A stretch of DNA of 64,000 bases from the NCBI GenBank assembly GCA_029204225.1, contig CM055095.1:60714540-60778539 (forward strand), in the 5' to 3' direction. Source of the stretch: Diphasiastrum complanatum (taxonomy: Eukaryota; Streptophyta; Lycopodiopsida; Lycopodiales; Lycopodiaceae). The position numbers and the translations under genes were made by a program. The notes under the pieces were generated by a model. That model was given only the letters and a program-made list of their open reading frames with translations. It did no database searches and was not told the DNA's origin. Below are positions 56,501 to 64,000 of this stretch, one piece after another. How positions within the stretch are numbered: the first letter of the stretch is position 1; the number at the start of each line of letters is the position of its first letter.

Positions 56501-59247
56501 GATGCCATCAAGAATACATCTACTTCATCCTCCTCCTCCTCCTTTGCAAGGTTTCCTTGTTTGTCCTCCTCCACTTGTGCTCTTAGCCTCTTGTAGCATT
56601 CAGATGCATAATGCCCCTTCTTTCCACAAAAGAAGCATTTTTGCTTTGACTTGTCCTTTGAGCTTGATGCATCATCCTCTTCTTTGGCCTCCTTTGGATG
56701 CTTCTTCTTTCCATTGGTCTTCTTTTTGCCCTTGAATGAGAAATTGGCTTTCTCATCACCATCCTGCAACGACAAGGAACTCATCCTAGATTTTGCATGG
56801 AGCATCCTACACTCTTCAGCCACTAATACACTGTGAAGTTTTTCTATAGTTGGCAAAGTGTCTTGGATGGCAAAACTTTGGACCAAATTTGCAAAGTCAT
56901 CTCCTAGACCATTAAGGACAATTTGTACAAGCTCTCCGTCATGAATCTTCTCTCCAATGGAAGTCAACTCCCTATTTAGAGACTTGATTCTGAGTACATA
57001 ATCCTGTGCACTCTCCTCACTTCTCCTCATGCTTTGCAAAATTTGATTTCTAAGCATAAGAACTCTAGAAGTGTTGCTAGACTCATAGATTGATTTTAAA
57101 GACTCCCAAGCCTCTTTAGCATTAGTACAAGCTGATACTTCTCTCAACAAATCATTGCTCACATTCATCTTCACACAATGAAGTGCAAGCCTAGATCTCT
57201 TCTTGTATCTAGCTAACTCATGTGCACCTAGAGGTTCATCTTCATCTTCAATCAAGAACTCATAAAGGTCTTGGAGCACCAATAGTGACTCCATGCTAAC
57301 CTTCCAAATAGCATAATTTGTAGAATTCAACCTCTCACTAGCTTCTAGAAGGTATGCTCCAGCAGATCCCATCTTACTAGTGACTTCTACAAACAAGAAA
57401 TAGATTTGATTGACTTGAAACTCACAAAGGTCTCACACTTGCAGTGTTTCACTCAAATTTGATTTCTAATCCAACAAATGGACTTATAATCACAGTTCTA
57501 TCACTTCCTCACAAAGCTGGAATGAAGATAAGATGAAGCGAAAACTACTTTCAAACAAATCTTGCCAAGAAATGGATTTGATTGTCTCTAGAAACTCACT
57601 AAGGTCTCTCTCTTGTAGTTTTTCACTCAAATTAGATTTCTAATCCAACAAATGGACTTATAATCTCAGTTCTAGCACTCCCTCACAAAGTTGGAATGAA
57701 GATAAGATGATGTGAAATCTACTTACAATCAAATCTTGCCAATTTTGGCTATTTTTGGACAAAAAAATGACTTAATCTCTTTCTTCCTTCTTGGTGTACT
57801 TTCAAGACCTGTTTTTAACCTTAATAGGACTTGAACTCAGCCTAGATTAATCAGATTCCATGAAACAAATTCAAATCTAATCAATGGCAAATGATCTTGG
57901 TAGATTATCCTAGGATCTCCGCCAAAAATTACACCAATAGCTCACAAATTGTATTTTTTTGGATCAAATGAATACCATGCATTAAATGCAAGTTCAGAGG
58001 TGCCCACACATGTGGACAGTACGGATTTGGACCCCTACCAAGTTTGGGATCAAATCTCCTCACCAAAATCAAGATTCTAGCTTGCCCTCTCAATACTAGC
58101 TTTTAGCACCAAAACTTGCTAAAAATGGATTTGCATTAGATCAATGGCTTATGCTCTTGTACTTGGCTCTGATACCATGTGAAAGTACTGTACTTTAGGA
58201 CCATAAATGGATCTACAAAAGATCCACAAGAGTGATTGGATGCTTGCTTAACAATCTATCAAAAAACTAGACACAAAAAAGTCTACCTTACGTGATGCTA
58301 TGGATGATGTCATCCGTGAAGAAGACGAAGGCTCCGATGAAGAGTACGAACCCCAGTGTTCGTGAGCCATTGTTACTGACCAAAGCCATATATCCCAAGG
58401 TGAAGGATCCTCCTTTGATGTTGCCACGTAGCTGTTGTTGCAGCAACTTGAGACCATGAACAAAACCCACCAGGCACAGATGGATAAGTTATCCAAGGAA
58501 TTTGAACAAGAGTTAAAAAATACTGCACTGCAAGGGCCTACTGTCAATCGATTCTCCATACGTGATAATGTTTGGCATCCTAAATGCTAGCAGAATCACA
58601 CTACAAATGAGTGCCCACAGAATAGATAGTTAGCTCAAAGGTTTTGCATCTTTTGCAACACCAACAACCATGATACCTCGACGTGCATCTGCACCAACAA
58701 GAACACAAGCATCAACGGCTGGGAAAACTTTTATTCAAAAAGGAGTGGCATTGTTCCCATTGAACCAAACTGAAACCTTGAACAACGGCTTAAACCAAGT
58801 AGGCTTGTAGTGTGTAATTTGTACCTGATTTTTTATAGTATTTTGTTAGTTATAGTTGTGCTAGCCTATCCTCATTTTCAAAAACATGTTGGTTGTATAT
58901 ATTGTTTCAAAGAGAACCATAATTTTTAATTATTGAGTTTCAACAATTTTGGTCCAATCAAGCCCCTTTTACTCTTATATTGGAGATGATGTAATATTAT
59001 TATTCATTGCAAGCATCTCTTTTTATACTATGGTTTGAAAGCATTTCTACATTTTTTAGGAGCTTGGATTCAAAAGTGATAGTTGTTATATGTAGATGTA
59101 ACTAACAAAATGGTCTTGTAACTTTTTTTTGGACAGCTTGTGGACAACCTTAAAGCACTAGACATTATTCCAATGCTCACTTCTAGCATATTAGACAGAA
59201 TCGAAGCAGTTGTGCAAACCAAACCCAAAAAACTTTATGTTTACTAA
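49114..59247 (+). CDS. KAB1: Voltage-gated K+ channel beta subunit, KAB1-like (AKR6 family)
   Basis: Four coding exons: 49114-49686, 50628-50771, 50868-51032 and 59137-59247, all with GT-AG borders and phase 0 junctions, joining to 330 codons (the Arabidopsis protein is about 328). The product has the aldo-keto reductase barrel fold, binds NADPH and associates with Shaker-type potassium channels at the plasma membrane. Seen: catalytic tetrad residues D52 and Y57 (FFDTAEGYAYG), K85 (STKIFWGG) and H125 (CHRPD); cofactor-site blocks YWGTSEWS and EQPEYS; ALASGVLTGKY; and WCASNPNVSTVIVGAS. The start is the first ATG after an in-frame stop at 49090; a second ATG three codons on matches the usual MQYK start. 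The last intron is 8.1 kb and full of retroelements. No frameshift seen. Confidence 0.93.
49687..50627 (+). other. KAB1 intron 1
   Basis: 941 bp from GTAAAC to TTGACAG. It contains no element I can name. A TG-rich run (GTGTGTGTGTG near 50155) and one CACGTG (about 50029) are present. Confidence 0.85.
51505..52060 (+). pseudogene. Chromovirus integrase C-terminus with chromodomain
   Basis: Degenerate Ty3/gypsy sequence: the end of integrase (QIQHMND, MKQYVDQKRTF, VYLRLQPYSLTKLKK, FYGPFKILKKIGELNYEL, MHRVFHVSLLKKCLG) followed by a chromodomain-like segment (PTKIVGYRNKVLQN, KEYLI, stop, WKNLLDGDNTWV). Chromodomains are thought to guide integration into heterochromatin. The frame 51650-51967 is open for 105 codons; the rest has stops. 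Upstream pol is absent. It lies in KAB1 intron 3, same strand as the gene. Confidence 0.88.
52149..53742 (+). repeat. LTR-like segment between a PPT and a degenerate PBS
   Basis: Starts TGTCATGTACTTTC straight after the purine run AAGTAGGGGGAG (about 52137-52148), so at least its beginning is the 3' LTR of the chromovirus relic. It ends CTTGACAACA before a tRNA-Asp-like primer site. Whether this is one 1.6 kb LTR or two different LTR pieces is not resolved, because no second copy is in the window. It includes a run of 12 C (52264-52275) and the microsatellite at 53451. Confidence 0.5.
53451..53549. repeat. (GA)n-(GT)n compound microsatellite
   Basis: About 36 GA units (53451-53522) followed by about 13 GT units with one interruption (TATG). 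The frame 53405-53617 is a translation of this repeat, not a gene. Confidence 0.97.
53743..53761 (+). promoter_or_regulatory. Degenerate tRNA-Asp-type primer-binding site
   Basis: TTGGCGTCATTGTCAGGGA resembles TTGGCGCCGTTGCCGGGGA with four changes, all C-to-T or G-to-A, as expected from decay of methylated cytosines. It follows an ACA LTR-like end. Confidence 0.5.
53762..54305. other. Unassigned intron DNA after the degenerate PBS
   Basis: About 540 bp possibly representing the leader of a lost gypsy element. No coding domain is visible. Confidence 0.4.
54306..55006 (-). repeat. Copia 3' LTR, full length
   Basis: 701 bp, minus strand from TGTGAAGAATTG (55006) to ACTTTCACA (54306), with TGTGAA/TTCACA terminal inverted repeats. 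The purine run GAGGAGGAG (reverse of about 55007-55015) adjoins the start. It carries a CACACGTGTG palindrome at 54485-54494. Confidence 0.9.
55217..55984 (-). CDS. Unusual 255-codon ORF of copia derivative
   Basis: Uninterrupted frame at the place where integrase core, RT and RNase H should be. The C-terminal half faintly follows the copia region between integrase and RT: NYFCNSLNR, KIFVSTCFVHDHSNVRTKD, a spacing like the usual VGYS...YRIYDP, and PRTPRRILSIKMEPSRFNH, which parallels the PRRSTRTRIEPSRLTY stretch near 30275-30320. The N-terminal half (residues 1-90) matches nothing I know. No catalytic residue of any copia enzyme is present. It may be a fast-evolving non-autonomous element protein or a relic that happens to be open. 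Function unknown. Confidence 0.5.
   Translation of the reverse strand: MRVPRESSMTMAESSNCMQIVHSGVHLARVVSIGESTIFEYFLESSSRHEVTCFLSLRSMVFITLYDKTMKWDALKSTFVVDKAISLDNYFCNSLNRVIKDETSFALKIFVSTCFVHDHSNVRTKDYPISMIGIMVVFCSSSRDCRIYLFSAKEFVNGGNVIFQECKICKLEEAPLDQHLIQFIDGLESSQVEEQAQDPRTPRRILSIKMEPSRFNHMDQARQVVFGNIIYALNILIDVSSSAQNALESMAWHDV
56018..57396 (-). pseudogene. Copia gag and protease, nearly intact
   Basis: The 352-codon frame 56338-57396 covers complete gag: LLEASERLNSTNYAIWKVSM near the start, YKKRSRLALHCVKMNVSNDL, NAKEAWESLKSIYES, ELVQIVLNGLGDDFANL. It continues into zinc knuckle CFFCGKKGHYASEC (about 56642-56601) and protease WWIDSGASSHMSCEKD (about 56460). Near 56330 the frame changes and the protease tail continues (LENVLYVPSITKNMLSVG, GRLFKLEAS) to 56018. 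The pre-integrase zinc domain is gone. It is the best-preserved gag of the dominant copia family here, so the element might still supply gag. Confidence 0.9.
58166..58177 (-). promoter_or_regulatory. Initiator-Met tRNA primer-binding site
   Basis: Perfect TGGTATCAGAGC on the minus strand, adjoining the 5' LTR end at 58178. Confidence 0.9.
58178..58282 (-). repeat. Copia 5' LTR, truncated to 105 bp
   Basis: Identical to 54306-54410. At 58283 the LTR sequence (AAAAAAGT then TGATCTAG in the full copy) is replaced by gypsy gag sequence, marking a deletion or recombination breakpoint. Confidence 0.9.
58283..58768 (+). pseudogene. Ty3/gypsy gag fragment
   Basis: Plus-strand gag relic related to 34248-35522: LRDAMDDVIREEDEGSDEE near 58286, then LLQQLETMNKTHQAQMDKLS, RDNVWHPKC, stop, QNHTTNECP (first knuckle) and FCIFCNTNNHDTSTC (second). 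Several stops. It lacks the capsid-like N-terminal half and everything after gag. It belongs to a different subfamily from the two larger gypsy elements, judging by the second knuckle. Confidence 0.8.
59137..59247 (+). CDS. KAB1: KAB1 exon 4 (C-terminal 36 residues and stop)
   Basis: Follows acceptor TTTTTTTTGGACAG and encodes LVDNLKALDIIPML ... ILDRIEAVVQTKPK, the conserved end of plant KAB proteins, then KLYVY and TAA. It is easily missed because it lies 8.1 kb from exon 3. The last residues differ from the usual ending in YR. Confidence 0.9.
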   Translation, partial: LVDNLKALDIIPMLTSSILDRIEAVVQTKPKKLYVY

Positions 59248-59495
59248 TAAATGTTTACCTACTTGCCCCTTTCACATTATGTGATTCAATTTATCATGTA
59301 AGGATTCAAATGGAAGATCCATACATATAGATAACTTGCAAGTGTTTGAGCAGTATGGCCTTCCTAGATGTAGTGGCTTCAACTCTTGGTATGTTGCTAT
59401 TAGTTTATGTTGTACTCATTGTGGTTCCAAGCTTGATGTTAGATATTAAGCACAAGGATTTAGGTTTTGCTATTAGATTATTTATGTAAGTTTTT

Positions 59496-59501
59496 AATAA
59501 A
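59496..59501 (+). terminator. Candidate polyadenylation signal of KAB1
   Basis: AATAAA about 250 bp after the stop codon. Another AATAAA at 59246-59251 overlaps the stop and is too close to serve. The choice is inferred from spacing only. Confidence 0.3.
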
Positions 59502-59935
59502 TGTTATTGATTATATTTGCAAGGTTGTAAATTTGCACATAAATATACATATTTCTACTTCAAAGAAAAGAAATTGCCACAAACATCTCTCTACTTATTA
59601 CTAGCATCATCAAGTCTATCAACAAATAGTACAAATGTAAATATATCATCTCCTTATAAGATGTAGGAAAAATTAGTGGGTCTTTGATTGCATATTTTTT
59701 ATGTTCAAGACCTAAGCTTTTACAAAGATTTATGACCATAATAGTGGTATTAAAAATCAACAAGCAAATCTTGGTGTCTCTTGCATATTACAATATCAAA
59801 ATAAATCCACCTTCATTTATTGATTGATGTAAGTACTCTCCAAATGCAAACATGTACAATCAATCCAAATACAATTATTTTGTGTTATTGTATTATGAAA
59901 GGTAGTGTGCTACAACATCGAATTGTTTCAATGGT

Positions 59936-62699
59936 CATAATGAGAATTGTTTCAATGGTCATAATGAGATAGAATTCACATCAAATTAGTTATAGAACAA
60001 CTTTAAAGAATGATCAAAGATGACATGTGAATGGAGACCAATTGCGTGTTATAAGAATATAAGTAGCATAAATTTTATGAAGCATTGTCAAAGGGTGATC
60101 CCCAATGATTGCACAATACATACCAAGCACAAACCTACCACCTACATCTATTAGATGAAGTGTATTGTGAACTTGCAATAGCTTTCCTTTAATAGAAAGA
60201 GAAGGAGATTGCTAGAACTTTAACAAAATAATCATTAAAGTGTACATTGTTTGTAACTATCACTCTCCTAGTAGTATATTCATTCCTATCCTTTTTAATT
60301 ATGATTTCATGACATTTTTGTCATGATGTCTTCCAAACCCAAAGTCATTCAAGCTACATGATCATCTTGAAGGTTTGACAATGCATGCTAAAGGAAACAT
60401 TTCCTCTATTTGTTGATTTTGTCAGCTATTTTTTGTTGATACCAAATCACATATTGTCAGAACATTATGAGTAAGCAAGTCAAATTATCAATTTTTAAGT
60501 CTGCTCCACATCTACAACGACTTGCTTTGAATTGACTTACTAACTACAAATCTCCATACTTATCCCTCCACAAGCTTCCAAAGTTTTTGGAATGTGGATT
60601 TGATATTGATTTTAAAAGCATTTCCAAGACAATCTTGCACACTTTTTAACTTGGATTTTTTGGAATGAAGCACTACTAGTAAACATGTGTACTTCCTACT
60701 AAGTGAGATACGTAGTTCTCAGGACAATTCTTCACCATGTATTTAGGTATGACATTATAACACGCGGTCTTTGACATTATAACACGCGGTCTTTTTTATG
60801 ACTTGCATTCTATTGTCACTCCTTAACTAGAACATCCATTTCGCAAAATATTTTAAGTAAATCAAGAATCCGGTTTAGGGTTTGTATATCAAGAATACGC
60901 TCTTTGAAAAGTATTAAACACAAACTAGATTGTCACTAATTCTACTTGAGTTAAGCAATGTAATACTGAGTTCAAGCAAAGTTAACACAAAGCTAAGATT
61001 TCAAATGGTTTTTTAAGACTAATGGCACATACTCCTTAACGTAAAAAAAAAAACCATTGTGGATTTGTTTCTATACCTTCGTAAATGGATAATGCTAGCA
61101 TATGAGCTATTATGGATTTGAATGAGTTATTGATTCTAAGTAGTCTATATGGCATGATTTTCCCAAACTACTTACCATAGATAATACACATTCATGAGCA
61201 TTCATGAGGTCTAAGGGATCACGGATCTGTCATGATACTCTTTACTATATAGGAATCATGCCCACTTTGCTGCTAGTGAATGATTATAGTATTTTCTCAT
61301 GTACTTTATTTTGATTTGAGTTTATAATACGGTTTATTGACTAATATTAATTAGTATGGCTTATGCCCTGATACGGTTTTTTCAGGGAAGAGTGTATTGC
61401 TATGAAAATGTTTTTGGTAGGGAAGATTGGACTAACTGATATTCAATGTTATTTAAGTTGTCATGTAGTTAATCTTGTTTTGGGCATGGATAACAACTGA
61501 TGCTCAATTACGACACTTGTCTTCCCCACATACTAACTCATGTGGTTTTGTGTTGTGGGATGGGTAACAGTTGGGTGCCTTGAAACTTGCTTCACTTTAT
61601 AGTACTTTGTACTATAAGATTAAACTTTTGGCAAACCTTGGCAATGCTGAAAACATATGGAAAATTGAAAGACTCCTTAAAAAACCCAACTTCTTTACCC
61701 TACAAGACAAATATTTCTAGAATTTGAACAAGAGAGTTGGATCCTTCAATCTAAACAACCCTATTTTAGTAATGACAAGAAGCAACAACCAGAAAAGGAA
61801 ATACGTACATAACATAGGCAAAAGTGGGCAATGGGCATGACAATTTAGCAATAAAAAAGCTGAACTTTTATAAGGAGTAATGATTGTGTATAAAGAAGAA
61901 GAAATAAGTAGAGAGTTGACATAAAATCAGCATGCAGTCCGGTTGAACAAGAATTAAAATCCTATTTACTATTGTTGCAAATCGAAATGAAACGGATCCT
62001 TTTGAACTAAACTAAATCTAACACATACATTCTATCTAAATGCAAGAAATAAGAATCAAGAAACTAAATGTAAACAGCATTTTAGAAGTCCAAGAATCAA
62101 GAAACACACATTTCTTAATTCTTGGACACCCCAAAAACATCAAGAACTTGAATCTAAGGGAATATGCAATATCTACACCACAAATCCAGCCTATTTAGTT
62201 TACTCAAACGCTGATTCCTACATTAATCCACAAAAACAGGAAAGTTAATCCATTCTAGTTCCACAAACAAGAAATAAAACCAATCCACAATCACACACAA
62301 GGGAATGGAAGGACAAGATCATTAATGCATCACTCAAGAAAACAAGAATGATCAAGGAGCTCAATGATACACCAAACGTGTGGAGGCTCTTCTCATTAGC
62401 ACATGGAGTAGATGTATTACAAAAAGCTCCTTTCTACAAAGGGGGAGTCTCTTAAATAAGCAAGAGAGCTCCTTAGGTGACATCCTATTGGCAATTCCAA
62501 ATTACACAAATTACAAGTGGAATTATCTCCTCCACTAGAGGTCACCATCAAAAGGCAGCTCACTCTACTTTTCTAAGATGAGCCTACTTGCATTTATTGC
62601 ATTTGCCTAGAAATACTAGTTCCTACATGGTCGTTCCATCTTTCGGGATTCACCATGAGGCGTACACAGTTTCTACTTGTCATTCTTAACTAGCATTTT
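59936..62699. other. Unassigned stretch downstream of KAB1
   Basis: No gene or element identified. It contains a 22-bp direct repeat (GACATTATAACACGCGGTCTTT at 60751-60772 and 60773-60794) and a short duplication near 59925-59966. The part from about 62290 to 62690 could be an LTR belonging to the gag relic at 62700, but its ends were not found. Confidence 0.4.
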
Positions 62700-63262
62700 T
62701 CGGCTCTCAGTCTTCTCGTCTTCTCAAAGACCTCCTCGGTCTAAGGTGAGAGGTGCTCTTGGGTAGCTCTTTTGACTGTACAATCAACCATAAAGTGGCC
62801 TATTTCACCACAGATGAAGCATTTGTTGTTCATCGGCCCTTGTTGAATTGCATAGCCATCTTGGATGGCTAGGACTTCTGGATTTTTCAAATGGTGTTCG
62901 TGATAAGGCAAGGATTGTCCAAAGTTGGATGGTTGTTTTTCATATCGTTGTATGGAACTGGCTTGAATATGCTAATATGAAGGGCAATCAGTAATTGGAT
63001 GTGTAGCCCTGTAGTGTGGGCACCAAATATTTTGTCGTCTATAAGGTACCTGTGCAGGGGGTAGCTGAGCAGGCATATGGCTTTGGATAGACGTCAAGGT
63101 ATCTTGAAACTCCTTAGTGAGTTTTGCTATTTGCATTTGGTGTTGCTGGTTAAGCAACTACGTCACATGCATTCTCAAATATTTGCAAGAATCTTTGAGG
63201 GTCCGAACTACTGTCAAACTTGGGTAGATCTAACTTGGGTGTTAACTTTTCAAGATGAGGTT
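62700..63262 (-). pseudogene. Ty3/gypsy gag fragment with internal deletion
   Basis: The minus strand opens with PKLDLPKFDSSSDPQRFLQI and FENACDVV (about 63236-63160), the start of a gypsy gag capsid-like domain. A stop and deletion follow, then LNQQHQMQIAKLTKEFQD (63154), NIWCPHYRATHPITDCPSY (first knuckle, altered) and NNKCFICGEIGHFMVDC (second knuckle, about 62835-62785). Pol is absent. It is distantly related to the gags at 34248 and 58283. Confidence 0.82.
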
Positions 63263-64000
63263 CGTGAGTTGCAAAACTCCATTTAGGTGTGTTCTAGCCT
63301 GTGAGGATTCAACATCATAAAAATGGGCTCGTGCACATGAAGATTTGGCTCTATCAGGTTCTCGGCTCTTGAATGGGTTTGTGGACGACTCGTGTACGTA
63401 TTAAAGAAACTTAGAGCTCGACGAGGGCCTTTGAAAAAAATGATTTTATAAAAAAAAAAATTATTTTCGTTGCCATGTGGACCAATTGAAACCTTGAAAT
63501 CGGGGTTCTACGTAACATAGAATTTCCCAACTATAAATAAAATCAAAACTTTTTAAATATATTACTGTTTCATTGGGCAGCATGTGGAAATGCTATTGGT
63601 TGTTGAGGCCTGCCCTTCCAGCTCATCACTGCTTGAAGAGACCCAAAAATATTGAAAATGAATATGACAGATGGTTGAAATGAGAAAATCAATGTACCAT
63701 TAATATATATGCATTGTCAAATCATGGTTAACAAGGTTAACTAGAGTTAATTCGCAAGCATGGGATAAAAAACAGTCAGATTGAGTTGGTTTATTTCTTT
63801 GAATATATTTGTGGATTTCTTTTCAAATGTCTATGTACACAAAACCCCAACGATGTTTGTATGCAAAAATTTATCAGATAGTTTATTATCTGAACTTATG
63901 GATGAAGGTTGGGACAAAAGATCAGATGGAGAAATAGAATGCAGATGTAAAATGTCTTTCATGTGCTTTCATTATCAAATTGAAAAACAAATGTTGAGCT
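63263..64000. other. Unassigned end of window
   Basis: AT-rich, no recognised feature. If the gag relic at 62700-63262 once had a leader and 5' LTR they would lie here, but no primer site is visible. Confidence 0.4.

Larger units (their letters stand above)
54306..58282 (-). mobile_element. Copia derivative inserted in KAB1 intron 3
   Basis: Minus-strand element with a full 3' LTR (54306-55006), polypurine tract, an unusual ORF (55217-55984), protease tail and gag (56018-57396), a leader, a primer site (58166-58177) and only the last 105 bp of the 5' LTR (58178-58282). Over those 105 bp both LTR copies are identical, which suggests recent insertion (or gene conversion). Integrase core, RT and RNase H are missing. 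The 5' LTR is cut and joined to gypsy gag sequence at 58283. Confidence 0.88.
51033..59136 (+). other. KAB1 intron 3, 8.1 kb, retroelement-filled
   Basis: Donor GTATGA after exon 3 (GCATCCAAAGAAAGTCAG) and acceptor TTTTTTTTGGACAG before exon 4. From left to right: about 470 bp of likely native intron, a chromovirus relic with LTR-like sequence (51505-53761), unassigned DNA, a copia derivative (54306-58282), a gypsy gag piece (58283-58768), then native intron shared with the duplicate at 19893-20862. The reading depends on exon 4 being the true partner, which its C-terminal KAB sequence and phase support. Confidence 0.8.
58812..59935 (+). repeat. KAB1 3' segment, partner of inverted duplicate at 19893-20862
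   Basis: Covers the last 325 bp of intron 3, exon 4 and about 690 bp downstream. Both ends of the similarity are sharp. The left limit lies about 45 bp beyond the gypsy gag fragment, so in this copy the retroelements sit just outside the duplicated unit. Confidence 0.85.

Noticed and set aside
59560-59763. Minus-strand ORF downstream of KAB1
   Set aside because: Lies in the duplicated 3' flank, not open in the other copy as far as I can see, and has no motif.
1-64000. CRISPR arrays, tRNA or rRNA genes
   Set aside because: No spaced short direct repeats of CRISPR type and no cloverleaf or rRNA signature noticed. The tRNA-like matches are only retroelement primer-binding sites. A tRNA scan would settle the tRNA question.

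Overview
The window looks like nuclear DNA of a land plant with a large, retrotransposon-rich genome. It is AT-rich and has no operons or ribosome-binding sites. LTR retrotransposons use the plant-type primer sites TGGTATCAGAGC (initiator-Met tRNA) and a TGGYGCCGTTGCCG type (tRNA-Asp-like). The one recognisable host gene has GT-AG introns and encodes a plant-type potassium channel beta subunit (KAB1). The sequence alone does not tell me whether this is an angiosperm, gymnosperm, fern or other lineage.

Layout. 1-4535: broken Ty1/copia elements on the plus strand around a shared LTR. 4536-8675: no gene recognised. 8676-8948: a small unidentified ORF. 8961-18527: a long minus-strand Ty3/gypsy element (3' LTR, a large extra ORF, integrase, RNase H, reverse transcriptase, protease, gag) of Tat/Athila-like type, with its 5' end missing. 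19430-20862: a CACTA-like transposon end, then an inverted duplicate of the KAB1 last exon and its flanks. 22081-26903: two plus-strand copia remnants with an inverted integrase piece and a gypsy integrase piece between them. 26904-32969: a minus-strand copia element whose central 2.5 kb lies in the opposite orientation. 34248-37753: the 5' half of a second gypsy element of the 8961-18527 family, lying in a copia derivative (37754-40792). 41447-43430: a further copia remnant abutting an inverted reverse transcriptase fragment. 43431-49113: mostly unassigned DNA upstream of KAB1. 49114-59247: KAB1 in four exons, with an 8.1 kb last intron packed with retroelements. 59940-64000: unassigned DNA with one gypsy gag relic.

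Only KAB1 looks like a functional host gene: the joined exons are open, 330 residues long, and keep the aldo-keto reductase tetrad. Nearly everything else is mobile-element debris carrying stops, frameshifts, deletions and inversions. The youngest-looking insertion is the copia derivative at 54306-58282 inside the KAB1 intron, whose two LTR copies agree over the whole 105 bp that can be compared.

Best candidates for something undescribed: the roughly 950-codon extra ORF of the gypsy element (9840-12694) with the GAATTCG hairpin repeats of the same family; copia derivatives that have lost most of pol and carry unfamiliar ORFs instead; inversion breakpoints at the reverse transcriptase YVDD codons; and the inverted KAB1 exon copy. 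All positions and motifs were read by eye, and boundaries of degenerate pieces are approximate.
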